A stretch of DNA of 64,000 nucleotides, taken from positions 1 through 64,000 of the forward strand of contig JABCZF010000007.1 of assembly GCA_013289825.1 (NCBI GenBank), written 5' to 3'. This document shows positions 54,760-62,947 of the stretch, piece by piece (the first letter of the stretch is position 1; each line of letters begins with the position of its first letter). The notes under the pieces were generated by a model. The model saw only the letters and a list, made by a program, of their open reading frames with translations, searched no databases and was not told the origin of the DNA. The stretch is from Acidobacteriota bacterium. Its GTDB lineage: Bacteria; Acidobacteriota; Terriglobia; Acidiferrales; UBA7541. Made by a program: the position numbers and the translations under genes.

Positions 54760-57173
54760 AGCAAAGCTTTCCGCAGACGAAGTGCATTGACGATGACCGA
54801 GACGGAGCTGAAGCTCATCGCGGCGCTGGCGAGCATGGGGCTGAGAAGCCAGCCGAAGAATGGATAGAAAACACCCGCAGCAATGGGGATTCCCAGCGCA
54901 TTGTAAAGAAACGCAAAAGTCAGATTTTGTTTGATGTTGCGGATCGTCGCGCGGCTGAGTTTGCGGGCGCGCACGATGCCGCGCAGGTCACCTTTTACGA
55001 GAGTGATTCCGGCGTTCTCGATGGCTACGTCGGTGCCTGCGCCCATGGCGATGCCGACATGTGCGGCGGCCAGCGCCGGGGCGTCGTTGACGCCATCGCC
55101 AGCCATCGCTACGATACGGCCTTGCCCTCGAAGGCGTTTGATGACTTCACCTTTTTCCTGAGGCCGCACCTCGGCTTCGAAATCGTCTATGCCGAGTTGG
55201 CGGGCCACTGTCGTGGCGGTCTCGCGGCGATCTCCAGTGAGCATTACGATGCGCATGCCGTCAGCTCGCAATGCGCGAATCGCTTCGGGCGTGGACTCCT
55301 TCACCTGATCCGTAAGCGCCAGCGCACCTGCCAGTTTTCCATCGACACCGACGTACACGATGGAAGAAGATGCGAGGTCCGCCAGGCCAAAATCCAAATG
55401 AAGCCCGGAGTCACTCGGCGAAGGAAAACTCTGCTCTTCGAGAAATCTAGCCGTTCCGACAACGACCATGTTTCGAAGGACGCGGCCCTCTGCGCCCCCG
55501 CCGGGAAATGCCCGAAAATCGGTGACGGAGGCGAGTTCTAAGCCTTGCTCCTTTGCGCGGCGAACGATTGCCCGGGCGAGGGGATGCTCGCTTACACTCT
55601 CGACGCTCGCGGCCAGCCCAAGCAGGCGGTCTTGGGTGAAACCGCTTTCTGGCACCACTCCGATGGCGCCCACTACAGGTTTTCCTTCGGTCAGCGTGCC
55701 GGTCTTGTCGACGACGAGGGTGTCGACTTTGGCAAGGGTTTCAAGAGCTTCGGCGTTTCGAACCAGGACGCCAGCCCGGGCACCACGGCCCACCGCGACC
55801 ATAATGGAGATGGGCGTGGCCAGGCCCAACGCGCAGGGGCAAGCGATGATCAGCACGGCGACCGCGGCGATGAGCGCATGGGCGAAGCGCGGCTCGGGAC
55901 CGAAAAGGGCCCAGCCGGCGAATGCCAGCACCGCCGCTACGATGACCGCGGGGACAAAATAGGCGGCTACTCGGTCGGCTAGACGTTGGAGGGGGGCGCG
56001 GCTGCGCTGTGCCTCGCCGACGAGCTTGACGATTTGCGCAAGGAACGTTTCGTTGCCGACGCGTTCGGCGTGCATCACAAAAGTTCCACTCGAGTTCAGA
56101 GTTCCCCCGGTGACTTTGTCGCCCGTGGATTTTTCTACGGGCATGGGTTCGCCTGTGATCATTGATTCGTCGACGGCACTGGCGCCTTCGAGGACTGCGC
56201 CGTCAACTGGAACGCTCTCTCCTGGCCGCACACGCAGGCGGTCGCCTTGCTTGACGAGGTCGAGCGCGACATCTTTTTCTCCGCCGTCAGGAGCGAGCAA
56301 GTGCGCTTGTTTCGGCGACAAATTTAACAAAGACCGAATCGCGCTGCTGGTTTGCTGGCGCGCGCGCAGCTCGAGTACCTGGCCGAGCAGCACCAAGGTG
56401 ATGATGACGGCGGCGGCTTCAAAGTAGGTTGCTACGGCGCCATGCATGTCACGAAACGAGCTGGGGAAAATTTGCGGAAAGAGCGTCGCCGCCACGCTCT
56501 CAAGATAGGCGGCGCCGGTACCCAAGCCGATCAGAGTGAACATGTTGAGACGGCGATGGATAAGCGACGCCCAGAATCGCTGGAAAAATGGCCAGCCGCC
56601 CCACAGGACTACCGGCGTCGCAAGAACGAATTCTAGCCAATTGCGCGCAACCGGCGAGAGCGGGAGCTTGAGCGCATCGCCGAACATGGCGATCAGCAGG
56701 ACCGCCGGAGAGAGTGCGGCACTGATCCGTAATCGGCGCCGCATGGAATCGTATTCGGGATCGGCTTCAGCTTCGGCGAACGCGTCCATGGGTTCCAGAG
56801 CCATGCCGCAAATCGGGCAGCTTCCCGGTCCAATCTGAACGACTTCCGGATGCATGGGGCAGGTGTAACGAGCCTTTTTTTCGGGCCTCGCCGCGGGTGA
56901 TTCGACAGCTGGGGAGTGATGCATGGCGTCCCGCTCGGCCGGCAGCGGACTGCGTTGCTTATCTCCCGTGCCGGGAACGGCCAGAAATTTCTCCGGTTCA
57001 CGGGAAAAGCGTTCGGCACACCCCGCGGAGCAAAAGTAGTAGTTTTCTCCTGCGTGCTCCACCTTGGCAGCAGCTTTTTCCGGAACAACCACCATCCCGC
57101 ACACGGGATCCTTGTGCTTGATGGACCCCTCGAAGATCGGGAGGGACGTTCCAGCTGCATTCTTCGAACCCAT
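54756..57173 (-). CDS. copA: Copper-translocating P1B-type ATPase with YHS and HMBD domains
   Basis: 805 aa exporter. The N-terminus has a YHS domain ([30 protein letters not shown]) and a heavy-metal-binding domain [19 protein letters not shown] at 103-125, in place of classical CxxC MBDs. The core has the TGEPMPVEK actuator loop, CPC in the membrane site (444-446), [11 protein letters not shown] with phosphorylated Asp488, HPLARAIV and [23 protein letters not shown] signifies Cu+ (P1B-1). The csoR gene lies 28 bases upstream on the same strand, forming a copper-resistance unit. The ATG start is clear. Confidence 0.93.
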   Translation of the reverse strand: MGSKNAAGTSLPIFEGSIKHKDPVCGMVVVPEKAAAKVEHAGENYYFCSAGCAERFSREPEKFLAVPGTGDKQRSPLPAERDAMHHSPAVESPAARPEKKARYTCPMHPEVVQIGPGSCPICGMALEPMDAFAEAEADPEYDSMRRRLRISAALSPAVLLIAMFGDALKLPLSPVARNWLEFVLATPVVLWGGWPFFQRFWASLIHRRLNMFTLIGLGTGAAYLESVAATLFPQIFPSSFRDMHGAVATYFEAAAVIITLVLLGQVLELRARQQTSSAIRSLLNLSPKQAHLLAPDGGEKDVALDLVKQGDRLRVRPGESVPVDGAVLEGASAVDESMITGEPMPVEKSTGDKVTGGTLNSSGTFVMHAERVGNETFLAQIVKLVGEAQRSRAPLQRLADRVAAYFVPAVIVAAVLAFAGWALFGPEPRFAHALIAAVAVLIIACPCALGLATPISIMVAVGRGARAGVLVRNAEALETLAKVDTLVVDKTGTLTEGKPVVGAIGVVPESGFTQDRLLGLAASVESVSEHPLARAIVRRAKEQGLELASVTDFRAFPGGGAEGRVLRNMVVVGTARFLEEQSFPSPSDSGLHLDFGLADLASSSIVYVGVDGKLAGALALTDQVKESTPEAIRALRADGMRIVMLTGDRRETATTVARQLGIDDFEAEVRPQEKGEVIKRLRGQGRIVAMAGDGVNDAPALAAAHVGIAMGAGTDVAIENAGITLVKGDLRGIVRARKLSRATIRNIKQNLTFAFLYNALGIPIAAGVFYPFFGWLLSPMLASAAMSFSSVSVIVNALRLRKALL

Positions 57174-57200
57174 GGGGTGATCTCCTCTTTCCCGGCCGAG

Positions 57201-57599
57201 CTATCGCAGATGGGCGTAGATCAATTCGAGCAGTTCGTTGTACATAGCTTCGGTCTCTTCTTTTTTTCCGCTCAGGAGAGCCTTGGCCGCGCAATGATGG
57301 AGATGATTCTTCATCAAGTTGCGTGCCACGCCGCGCAGCGCTTCCTGCACGGAAGCCACCTGCGTGATAATGTCCGCGCAATAGCGGTCTTCCTCCACCA
57401 TTTTTTGCAAGCCACGAATCTGTCCCTCAATGCGGCGCAAGCGCTTCTGGTTCGCTTCTTTTAGCTCAGGGTCCACGCCAGCGGCTTGGCGTCCGCCGGG
57501 CGCCGACGCGCAAGCGCAGTTTGCCAACGAACGCGGGCTGTTTCCCTTATGGCCGCTGGGGATGTGCTTCCGTGCTTCTACCACCGTGATACCCTCCAC
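57201..57599 (-). CDS. csoR: CsoR-family copper-sensing repressor
   Basis: 132 aa DUF156 four-helix protein: KRLRRIEGQIRGLQKMVEED, RYCADIITQVASVQEALRGV, ARNLMKNHLHHCAAKALLSG. The Cu(I) ligand triad is intact: Cys74, His99 and Cys103 keep the 25- and 4-residue spacings of CsoR Cys36-His61-Cys65. The first 45 residues are extended and include two extra cysteines (ANCACASA). The GTG start at 57599 sits inside one of two operator-like repeats. It derepresses copA on copper binding. Confidence 0.92.
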   Translation of the reverse strand: MEGITVVEARKHIPSGHKGNSPRSLANCACASAPGGRQAAGVDPELKEANQKRLRRIEGQIRGLQKMVEEDRYCADIITQVASVQEALRGVARNLMKNHLHHCAAKALLSGKKEETEAMYNELLELIYAHLR

Positions 57600-57634
57600 C
57601 CCTATTTATACCCCCACCCCCTATCTGAAGTCAA
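57589..57634 (-). promoter_or_regulatory. csoR-copA promoter with tandem CsoR-like operators
   Basis: On the minus strand TTGACT (57634-57629), an 18 bp spacer and TATAAA (57610-57605) make a good promoter. Two related 17-mers read on the + strand as ATACCCTCCACCCCTAT (57589-57605) and ATACCCCCACCCCCTAT (57608-57624), with 14 of 17 identical. Their G tracts cover the spacer, -10 box and start codon, as at known CsoR sites. Confidence 0.7.
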
Positions 57635-57676
57635 GAGCCAGTGGTTCCCCTGGGCACTGCCCTTGCGGCGGGCTGT

Positions 57677-57682
57677 TATAAT
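57677..57682 (+). promoter_or_regulatory. -10 box before a leaderless small gene
   Basis: TATAAT ends six bases before ATG 57689, the same arrangement as murQ. No Shine-Dalgarno site is present. No good -35 is recognised. Confidence 0.5.
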
Positions 57683-57688
57683 GCCAAC

Positions 57689-57910
57689 ATGACACTGGTC
57701 GAGATTACCTACGAACTGCAATCCCCGCTAACGTTGGATCAACTGCGCCGTCTCGGCGAGTTTTCAAACACTTACGGCCTACGGCGCTTTCATTTCGATC
57801 CGAGCGAGAATCGCCTGTCGTTTGAGTACGACGCTTCGCGACTGCAAGACACACAGATTGTGCATGTGCTCGGACAGGCCACCATCGCTGTGGCACGTAG
57901 AGTCCATTAG
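57689..57910 (+). CDS. Small hypothetical protein
   Basis: 73 aa, soluble: TLVEITYELQSPLTLDQLRR, LGEFSNTYGLRRFHFDPSEN, RLSFEYDASRLQDTQIVHVL, GQATIAVARRVH. The composition suggests an alpha/beta mini-domain, and SFEYDASRL resembles metallochaperone or heavy-metal-associated-like folds without any CxxC. It is divergent from csoR, with overlapping promoters, so it may respond to copper too. ATG 57689 is chosen because of the TATAAT box; the frame stays open to 57641. I do not recognise the family. Confidence 0.65.
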   Translation: MTLVEITYELQSPLTLDQLRRLGEFSNTYGLRRFHFDPSENRLSFEYDASRLQDTQIVHVLGQATIAVARRVH

Positions 57911-58022
57911 CCGAATGGCGCACCTGAGGGTTGGGCTTGGGGATCGCGAGCCCTGGCGGCGCCAGCATGCGTTCAAGGATTGGGGACGTCAGAACAGGCC
58001 AGCTGCCCGGAAGTAAGCGCTA

Positions 58023-58063
58023 AGAAAAAAAATGAGGCCCCCGCTTGGGATCGGGGGCCTCGG
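58023..58063 (-). terminator. Intrinsic terminator on the minus strand
   Basis: GAGGCCCCCG and CGGGGGCCTC arms with a short loop are followed on the minus strand by ATTTTTTTTC. No annotated minus-strand gene ends just before it, so it marks an unassigned transcript from the region above. Confidence 0.8.
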
Positions 58064-58199
58064 AGAGCGCGTTTCGTTGTCAGTGCCGTTTTCACACCGA
58101 CTCGTGGGGTCGTCCATCCTAGCTTCCCTCTCAGAGGCAGGTGGGGACGAATTGCGAAAAGTGGCGAGCGAGCCCCTTCCCCCTCGCTCGCCTCTCTCC

Positions 58200-58292
58200 T
58201 CAACTCATCATGTGAAACGCACTCACGGGCCTTCTTAATGCACGGGCAGCGCCAATGTCCACGGCGAGCTGAATTTCTGGCAAGTCTTTCAT
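58200..58292 (-). CDS. Possible 30-residue peptide
   Basis: ATG 58292 opens MKDLPEIQLAVDIGAARALR then RPVSAFHMMS, ending with TGA at 58200. Composition is protein-like and helix-forming, and it is the best candidate product of the transcript ending at the terminator near 58040. No ribosome site stands out. It may equally be chance. Confidence 0.25.
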   Translation of the reverse strand: MKDLPEIQLAVDIGAARALRRPVSAFHMMS

Positions 58293-58502
58293 TAGCAAAT
58301 ACTTGCCTGAATTGGAGGATTACCTCGACCGCCCCAAATCCATCCTTCGAGTTCAGTTTGGAACTCTTCAAAACCTGATTCGGGAGCGCGACCTCTCCCG
58401 CTCTGTGCTTCACCTCGCCCACCGAGTTACAGTACCAAGGTAACAAAATCTCTAGACTCCTGAGCTATCGGTTTTCTTGGCCCTTTCCCGCAGACTTGGC
58501 CC

Positions 58503-58850
58503 ATGCACATCCTCCCCGGCAACCAGCGTCTTCCGCGTACTCTTAGCCTCTCAGGCGTGGCTTTGTTCGCTTGGTTTCTTGCCGGATCACTGATTCTCTC
58601 GGCGGACACACCGACGGAGTTGCGCACCGCCACTGTCGGGACTTGCTATTGCCACTGTCGAGAATCGCTGGCCCACCGCGGTTGCGTAAAGATGTGTGAA
58701 ATGCCGAAGTATTCCGCCCGACGATGGGCAACGACCTGCGTCAAACCGCGGCTCAAGTTGCCCGTAGAGAACCGCAATGTCGGCCCGCGCTTTCCTCATC
58801 CGGGCCGCAACGAGAGAGCACAGCTCCCCGCGCCTGCGGCTGGCAGCTAA
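58503..58850 (+). CDS. Small exported Cys-rich protein
   Basis: 115 aa. A hydrophobic N-terminal signal (TLSLSGVALFAWFLAGSLIL, then SADTPTELR) is followed by a Cys-rich segment TVGTCYCHCRESLAHRGCVK with further MCEMPKYSARRWATTCVKPR. Six cysteines in 40 residues suggest disulfides or metal binding outside the cytoplasm. The tail is Pro/Arg-rich. I recall similar acidobacterial hypothetical proteins but cannot name a family. It overlaps the convergent glycosyltransferase by four bases. Confidence 0.65.
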   Translation: MHILPGNQRLPRTLSLSGVALFAWFLAGSLILSADTPTELRTATVGTCYCHCRESLAHRGCVKMCEMPKYSARRWATTCVKPRLKLPVENRNVGPRFPHPGRNERAQLPAPAAGS

Positions 58851-60046
58851 GCCGAGGTTGGCATGCCGATCGCTGGCGCGGCAGACCGCTCGGCGGCGTC
58901 CGCCGGCTGATCCAGAAGTCTTGCTAACATTTCCGGAATCTCAAAGATGGCGCGATTGTCGAGGGTGGCGACATTTTTCTGAAATTCCGCCAGCCTTGCC
59001 GGTTCCAGCATTTGGCGCACTCCCTCAACGACTTCGCGAAAGCTCTTCAACACAATGCCGACTCGCTTTTCACTGACCCACGCCGCGTTGTAGCGTTCCT
59101 GCGGTAGCGTCCAGGCGTTACATTCAATCAGCACCGGCAGCTTGCGAACCATGGCTTCCGCGATACTGCCGGGGCCCGGCTTGCCAATCAAGAAATCCGC
59201 AGCGCGCATGAGCTTGTGTATTTCCTTCGTGAAACCAACAACATGCACGGGCATTTTCCATTTTTGAGCCCGTAACTTTCTGGCCAGCTCTTCGTTGCGG
59301 CCGCATATCAGCAGCAGCTGTAGAGGAAGACCTGCTGCATTTAACCGCTCGGTTAAGTCGTACATCACCTTGGAGCCATGTCCACCGAAGAGGACAATGG
59401 CCGTCGCTAGATCGTTTCGCAGACCCATCTCCTGGCGAAGGGCCACCGGATCGACCGTGTCACGCGCGTAGAAGTCGGGACGCAAAATCATTCCAGACGT
59501 CTGAAAAATATGGGCTTCGTCGTGGCCAAAGGCGCGCGCCTGCTCGACGGCGCGCTCCGTGCCAGCAATGACGTATTGCTCCTTGAGCGGTTCAATCCAG
59601 AACCGCGGCGGGTAATCGGCTAGGTCCGTAATGAGGGTCACGAACGGGCGGCCTGGATAGACAGCTTTCCAACTTTCACAAATCTCGCGATTGAAGTGCG
59701 GAATGACCGAAACCAGAAGGTCGGCGGGGTGCTCACGCCAGTATTGTTCGAGAAGGCGTACCAGCGGGCCGTGGAAGAGCTGAATGGTAAGCTGCAGAAC
59801 CCGCAGGAGATACTTGCTTCCGAGAGTCCATCCGTTCTGTAACATCACGTTGTATTGCTGCTGGATGCGGATCCCGGTCAGCTTGCGAAGCACGTCCAGA
59901 CGGTCTGTCAAATCCTGGAATTGCACGAGCTCCGTCTGCCAAGGACGCCCTTGCTGAGCCGCGATAGTCTCCAGGGCGATGGCGGCATTGCGGTGTCCGC
60001 CCCCGCCGTCATGGAAGACAACGTGAATTTTTTTCATAGTGGACAT
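58847..60046 (-). CDS. MGDG synthase-like (GT28) glycosyltransferase
   Basis: 399 aa GT-B glycosyltransferase. KKIHVVFHDGGGGHRNAAIA is the MGDG-synthase N-terminal glycine-rich motif. The UDP-sugar site lies in the C-terminal GT28 domain: IVLFGGHGSKVMYDLTERLN, MPVHVVGFTKEIHKLMRAAD, FLIGKPGPGSIAEAMVRKLP. Relatives glycosylate diacylglycerol or polyprenyl lipids. It is divergent from a PHP-PAP2 gene pair, which suggests a lipid context. ATG 60046 is taken; the frame extends upstream to 60142 in sequence not typical of the family. Confidence 0.87.
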   Translation of the reverse strand: MSTMKKIHVVFHDGGGGHRNAAIALETIAAQQGRPWQTELVQFQDLTDRLDVLRKLTGIRIQQQYNVMLQNGWTLGSKYLLRVLQLTIQLFHGPLVRLLEQYWREHPADLLVSVIPHFNREICESWKAVYPGRPFVTLITDLADYPPRFWIEPLKEQYVIAGTERAVEQARAFGHDEAHIFQTSGMILRPDFYARDTVDPVALRQEMGLRNDLATAIVLFGGHGSKVMYDLTERLNAAGLPLQLLLICGRNEELARKLRAQKWKMPVHVVGFTKEIHKLMRAADFLIGKPGPGSIAEAMVRKLPVLIECNAWTLPQERYNAAWVSEKRVGIVLKSFREVVEGVRQMLEPARLAEFQKNVATLDNRAIFEIPEMLARLLDQPADAAERSAAPAIGMPTSA

Positions 60047-60201
60047 TCTGCCATACGCTTGATGTTCGCCGCGAAGAGCAACCAGCATGCCATGTGGATA
60101 ACTAAGGAAGTCCAATGTGTTCAAGGAGTTCCATGGACACATTCATCTACAATTAGCGACCTCTTCATGGCCTGTTCATATCGTAGGTTAACAATAGTTT
60201 C

Positions 60202-61083
60202 ATGCGCTGCGACCTCCACGTTCACTCGATCGCCTCGGGCATGGACAAGACTCCCATCCTCGGCCGGCTTTGCCGCGAGTCGTACAACCAGCCCGCAGAA
60301 GTCTACACCCGGTTGAAGCAGCGTGGGATGTCCATGGTTACGCTGACCGACCACGACTCCATCGACGCCGGGGAAGCTCTTGGGAAACATGCCGATTTCT
60401 TCCTGAGCGAGGAAGCTACCGTCCGCATGCCGGGTGGAACCGAGATGCACTTGGGCGTTTATGGAATCACCGAGCGCGACCATATTGAAATCCAGCGCCG
60501 GCGCAAGGATTTCGTTTCGCTGATGATGTATCTGACCGAGAAGAAACTGTTCTTCAGCGTGAATCATGTTTTCTCTAGTTTGACGGGACGGCGCCTCGAG
60601 GAGGACTTCTGCTGGTTTGCCTCCTACGTGCCGGCGTTTGAATCGCGGAACGGCCAGATGTGGCGGAGGGCCAATGAGAGCGCCGCACGGCTAGCGTCGC
60701 GGCTGGGAAAGATTGCTATTGGGGGAAGCGATTCCCACACGATCGCCGGGGTTGGACGCACCTATACGGAAGTTCCTGGTGCGCGCACTGCTGATGAGTT
60801 CTTCGCAGGACTGCGAGCAGGCCAGGGGCAAGTTCATGGCGCGCATGGTAGTTACGCCAAGTTGACTGCGGACGTCTTGCGCATCGTATGGTTACTTTGG
60901 ATGGAAAAGCCGTGGACTCTGGCACTTATGCCGCTTTCGCTGCTGGTTCCCGCGTTTACGGCGGGCCACTGGGTTAACGAGATTCGCTTTTGCCAGAGGT
61001 GGTCGACTACGGTCGAGCGCGGCGAGAAGCGCCAACGGATGTTCTGGGATGTGGATTCCAGCTTCGAGGCGAACTGGAGCTAG
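60202..61083 (+). CDS. PHP-domain metal-dependent phosphoesterase
   Basis: 293 aa. MRCDLHVHSIASGMDKTPIL has the first PHP His pair, SMVTLTDHDSIDAGEALG the second, FFSVNHVFSSLTGRR the third histidine, and AIGGSDSHTIAGVGRTYTEV the final Asp-His. These four motifs make the trinuclear metal site of PHP phosphoesterases such as TrpH. A C-terminal stretch (IVWLLWMEKPWTLALMPLSL) could be membrane-associated. The PAP2 gene starts 14 bases later. Substrate unknown. TATA-poor promoter; AACAAT lies six bases before ATG. Confidence 0.88.
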   Translation: MRCDLHVHSIASGMDKTPILGRLCRESYNQPAEVYTRLKQRGMSMVTLTDHDSIDAGEALGKHADFFLSEEATVRMPGGTEMHLGVYGITERDHIEIQRRRKDFVSLMMYLTEKKLFFSVNHVFSSLTGRRLEEDFCWFASYVPAFESRNGQMWRRANESAARLASRLGKIAIGGSDSHTIAGVGRTYTEVPGARTADEFFAGLRAGQGQVHGAHGSYAKLTADVLRIVWLLWMEKPWTLALMPLSLLVPAFTAGHWVNEIRFCQRWSTTVERGEKRQRMFWDVDSSFEANWS

Positions 61084-61097
61084 ATGGGCTAAATACT

Positions 61098-61649
61098 ATG
61101 GCTGTCGCACGCACTGTTTGGGGATACATCGAACGGCGGGATCACCGTCTAATGCGACGGATGAACCGCTGGCGAGCCCCACGGTGGGTGCGTCTGTGGA
61201 TGATCCTGGCCACCAGGATGGGCGATGGCTGGCTTTGGTACGGGCTAGGGGTCATGCTGTTGATCGATGGAGGCCCTCAGAAATTTTCGGCGCTGGGGGC
61301 GGCTGCGTTCGCCGCCCTGTTCGGGATTTTCGTGTTTAAGGTATTGAAAAGACTCAGCCATCGGCCGCGGCCGTGCCAGTTGGAACCGCATTGCTGGTCA
61401 AAGGTTCTTCCTCCGGACCGGTTTTCGTTTCCGTCCGGCCACACCATGACGGCGTTCTCCATCGCACTGGTGGTGAGCTACTTCTATCCGTCCCTGGAAG
61501 GGCCGCTCTTCTTCTTGGCCATCAGCATCGCCGTTTCCCGCATTGTTTTGGGAATGCATTTCTTGAGCGACGTGCTGGCAGGCATGGTACTGGGTGTGGC
61601 GCTGGGGTGCGCTTCGATTACCACGTTTGCGTCGCTTGGATGGATTTAA
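61098..61649 (+). CDS. PAP2 family phosphatase
   Basis: 183 aa membrane phosphatase with the PAP2 signature: KVLKRLSHRPRPCQ (KX6RP), RFSFPSGHTMTAFSIAL (PSGH) and SRIVLGMHFLSDVLAGMVLG (SRX5HX3D). It dephosphorylates lipid phosphates such as phosphatidate or undecaprenyl pyrophosphate at the outer membrane face. ATG 61098 is chosen; the frame opens at 60990 inside the PHP gene. Close coupling to the PHP gene suggests one pathway. Confidence 0.92.
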   Translation: MAVARTVWGYIERRDHRLMRRMNRWRAPRWVRLWMILATRMGDGWLWYGLGVMLLIDGGPQKFSALGAAAFAALFGIFVFKVLKRLSHRPRPCQLEPHCWSKVLPPDRFSFPSGHTMTAFSIALVVSYFYPSLEGPLFFLAISIAVSRIVLGMHFLSDVLAGMVLGVALGCASITTFASLGWI

Positions 61650-61701
61650 GTTTCAGCAGCCCGGCCGCACTGGCCGAAACAACCTATATATTCTCAAGGT
61701 T

Positions 61702-62697
61702 TTATAGGGGCTTGGGGTGGGCCGCGAGGGCCTCGCGGAACGCTGCCAGATTTTTCTTGTCCACGGTAGCCGTACCGGTGTCGATCCATGCCGGCAACGG
61801 AGCTGCGGGCGCGGTGCGCCAGTCTTTAAACTCGTGAACCGCGTTGTGGTGGAGATCGTCGGCGAACTTCAGCCCGTAATAGGCCATGATGTAAGGCTTC
61901 TGCACGATGGTCGCGTTTATCCAGCCCTTCTCGATGGCGTCGAGGGTTTCCGGGTCTTTGTCGAAGGAGACGATGGCAATCTTACCCGTAAGGTCCAAGC
62001 GGTGCAGGGCTTCGGCGACTCCCGAACCGCCGGAAGCTTCGAGACAGATAACGCCATCCACCTTTTCCTTCTTTGCAAGAAGAGCTGAGACGGCGTCGTT
62101 GGCGTTGCGGGGATCTCCTTTGTCGTCAATGGTCTGGGTAATTTTTATGCCGGGATATTTTTTCAGAGCGTCGGTGACGCCGCGGACGCGCTCGTCCAGG
62201 TTGAGCTGTCCGGGCACGGTGATGATGATCACCTGTCCCTGGCCCTTGAGAATATCTGCCATGCGCTTTCCGCTTTCCTGCCCGGCACGGAAACTGTCGG
62301 TGCCTACGAAAAGAACGCGGTGGGAATCGGGTGCGTCGGCGTCGATGCAGATGACCGGGATGCCTTGGAGTGCCGCGGCGTCAATGGCCGGCTTGAGAAG
62401 GTCCTGGCTCGTGACGGAGACGAGAATGCCGGCGGGATGCAGGGCCGCTGCCTTTTGGAAAGCGTCCAACTCTTCTTTTGGTGAGAACGTGGCCGGGCCA
62501 TCCATTTCCGCTTTGACGCCCATTCCCGTTGCTGCGTCGCGCAGTCCTGCCTCGGCTTCTTGCCAGTAGGGCAAGTTGATATTCGCGGAGATCAAATAGT
62601 ATTGCTCTTCTTTTTGGTGGTATGGCTCCTGGCAGGCCGCCAGCGCCGCACCGAGAAGGACAGCGGAAAACGCCAGGCTTCCGGAATGGAGTTTCAT
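61702..62697 (-). CDS. Sugar ABC substrate-binding lipoprotein (RbsB-like)
   Basis: 331 aa type I periplasmic binding protein: lipobox LLGAALAAC at residues 14-22, then YYLISANINLPYWQEAEAGL, DAFQKAAALHPAGILVSVTS, PVICIDADAPDSHRVLFVGT, RAGQESGKRMADILKGQGQV, IVSFDKDPETLDAIEKGWIN. It is expected to bind a sugar at the outer face of the membrane. No ATPase or permease gene is adjacent, so transport partners are elsewhere or it has a sensory role. Convergent with PAP2. Confidence 0.88.
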   Translation of the reverse strand: MKLHSGSLAFSAVLLGAALAACQEPYHQKEEQYYLISANINLPYWQEAEAGLRDAATGMGVKAEMDGPATFSPKEELDAFQKAAALHPAGILVSVTSQDLLKPAIDAAALQGIPVICIDADAPDSHRVLFVGTDSFRAGQESGKRMADILKGQGQVIIITVPGQLNLDERVRGVTDALKKYPGIKITQTIDDKGDPRNANDAVSALLAKKEKVDGVICLEASGGSGVAEALHRLDLTGKIAIVSFDKDPETLDAIEKGWINATIVQKPYIMAYYGLKFADDLHHNAVHEFKDWRTAPAAPLPAWIDTGTATVDKKNLAAFREALAAHPKPL

Positions 62698-62947
62698 GGA
62701 GGTCTCCTTTCAACAAAATAGCGGCTCGGGATCGCCGAAGACAAGAAACAAGAGACGCGAACTTTCTGGCGCAAGAGAGTACCACAAGAGACGCCTGGTA
62801 CAACTGTTGTCCGTCGCGGACGTCGCGGAGCGAGCCCAGCGGATGAGCCCGATGGTTGTCGTTGTGGGTATCCCTTTGGTAGCTCTCGGCGAAATGCGCC
62901 CTGCGCGGCATTGCCATTCTGTAGTCTGCTGATAAGGACTCCATCTC

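Larger units (their letters stand above)
57911..58502. other. Gene-poor region with a minus-strand terminator
   Basis: The 590 bases contain a strong minus-strand terminator near 58040, a perfect inverted repeat GGCGAGCGAG/CTCGCTCGCC at about 58163-58192, and one short plausible ORF. A 157-codon minus frame overlaps the terminator and looks like a random frame. I suspect a small RNA or short transcript, but no family matches. Confidence 0.4.

Noticed and set aside
57973..58446. 157-codon minus frame
   Set aside because: It reads through the strong terminator hairpin and has no family features.
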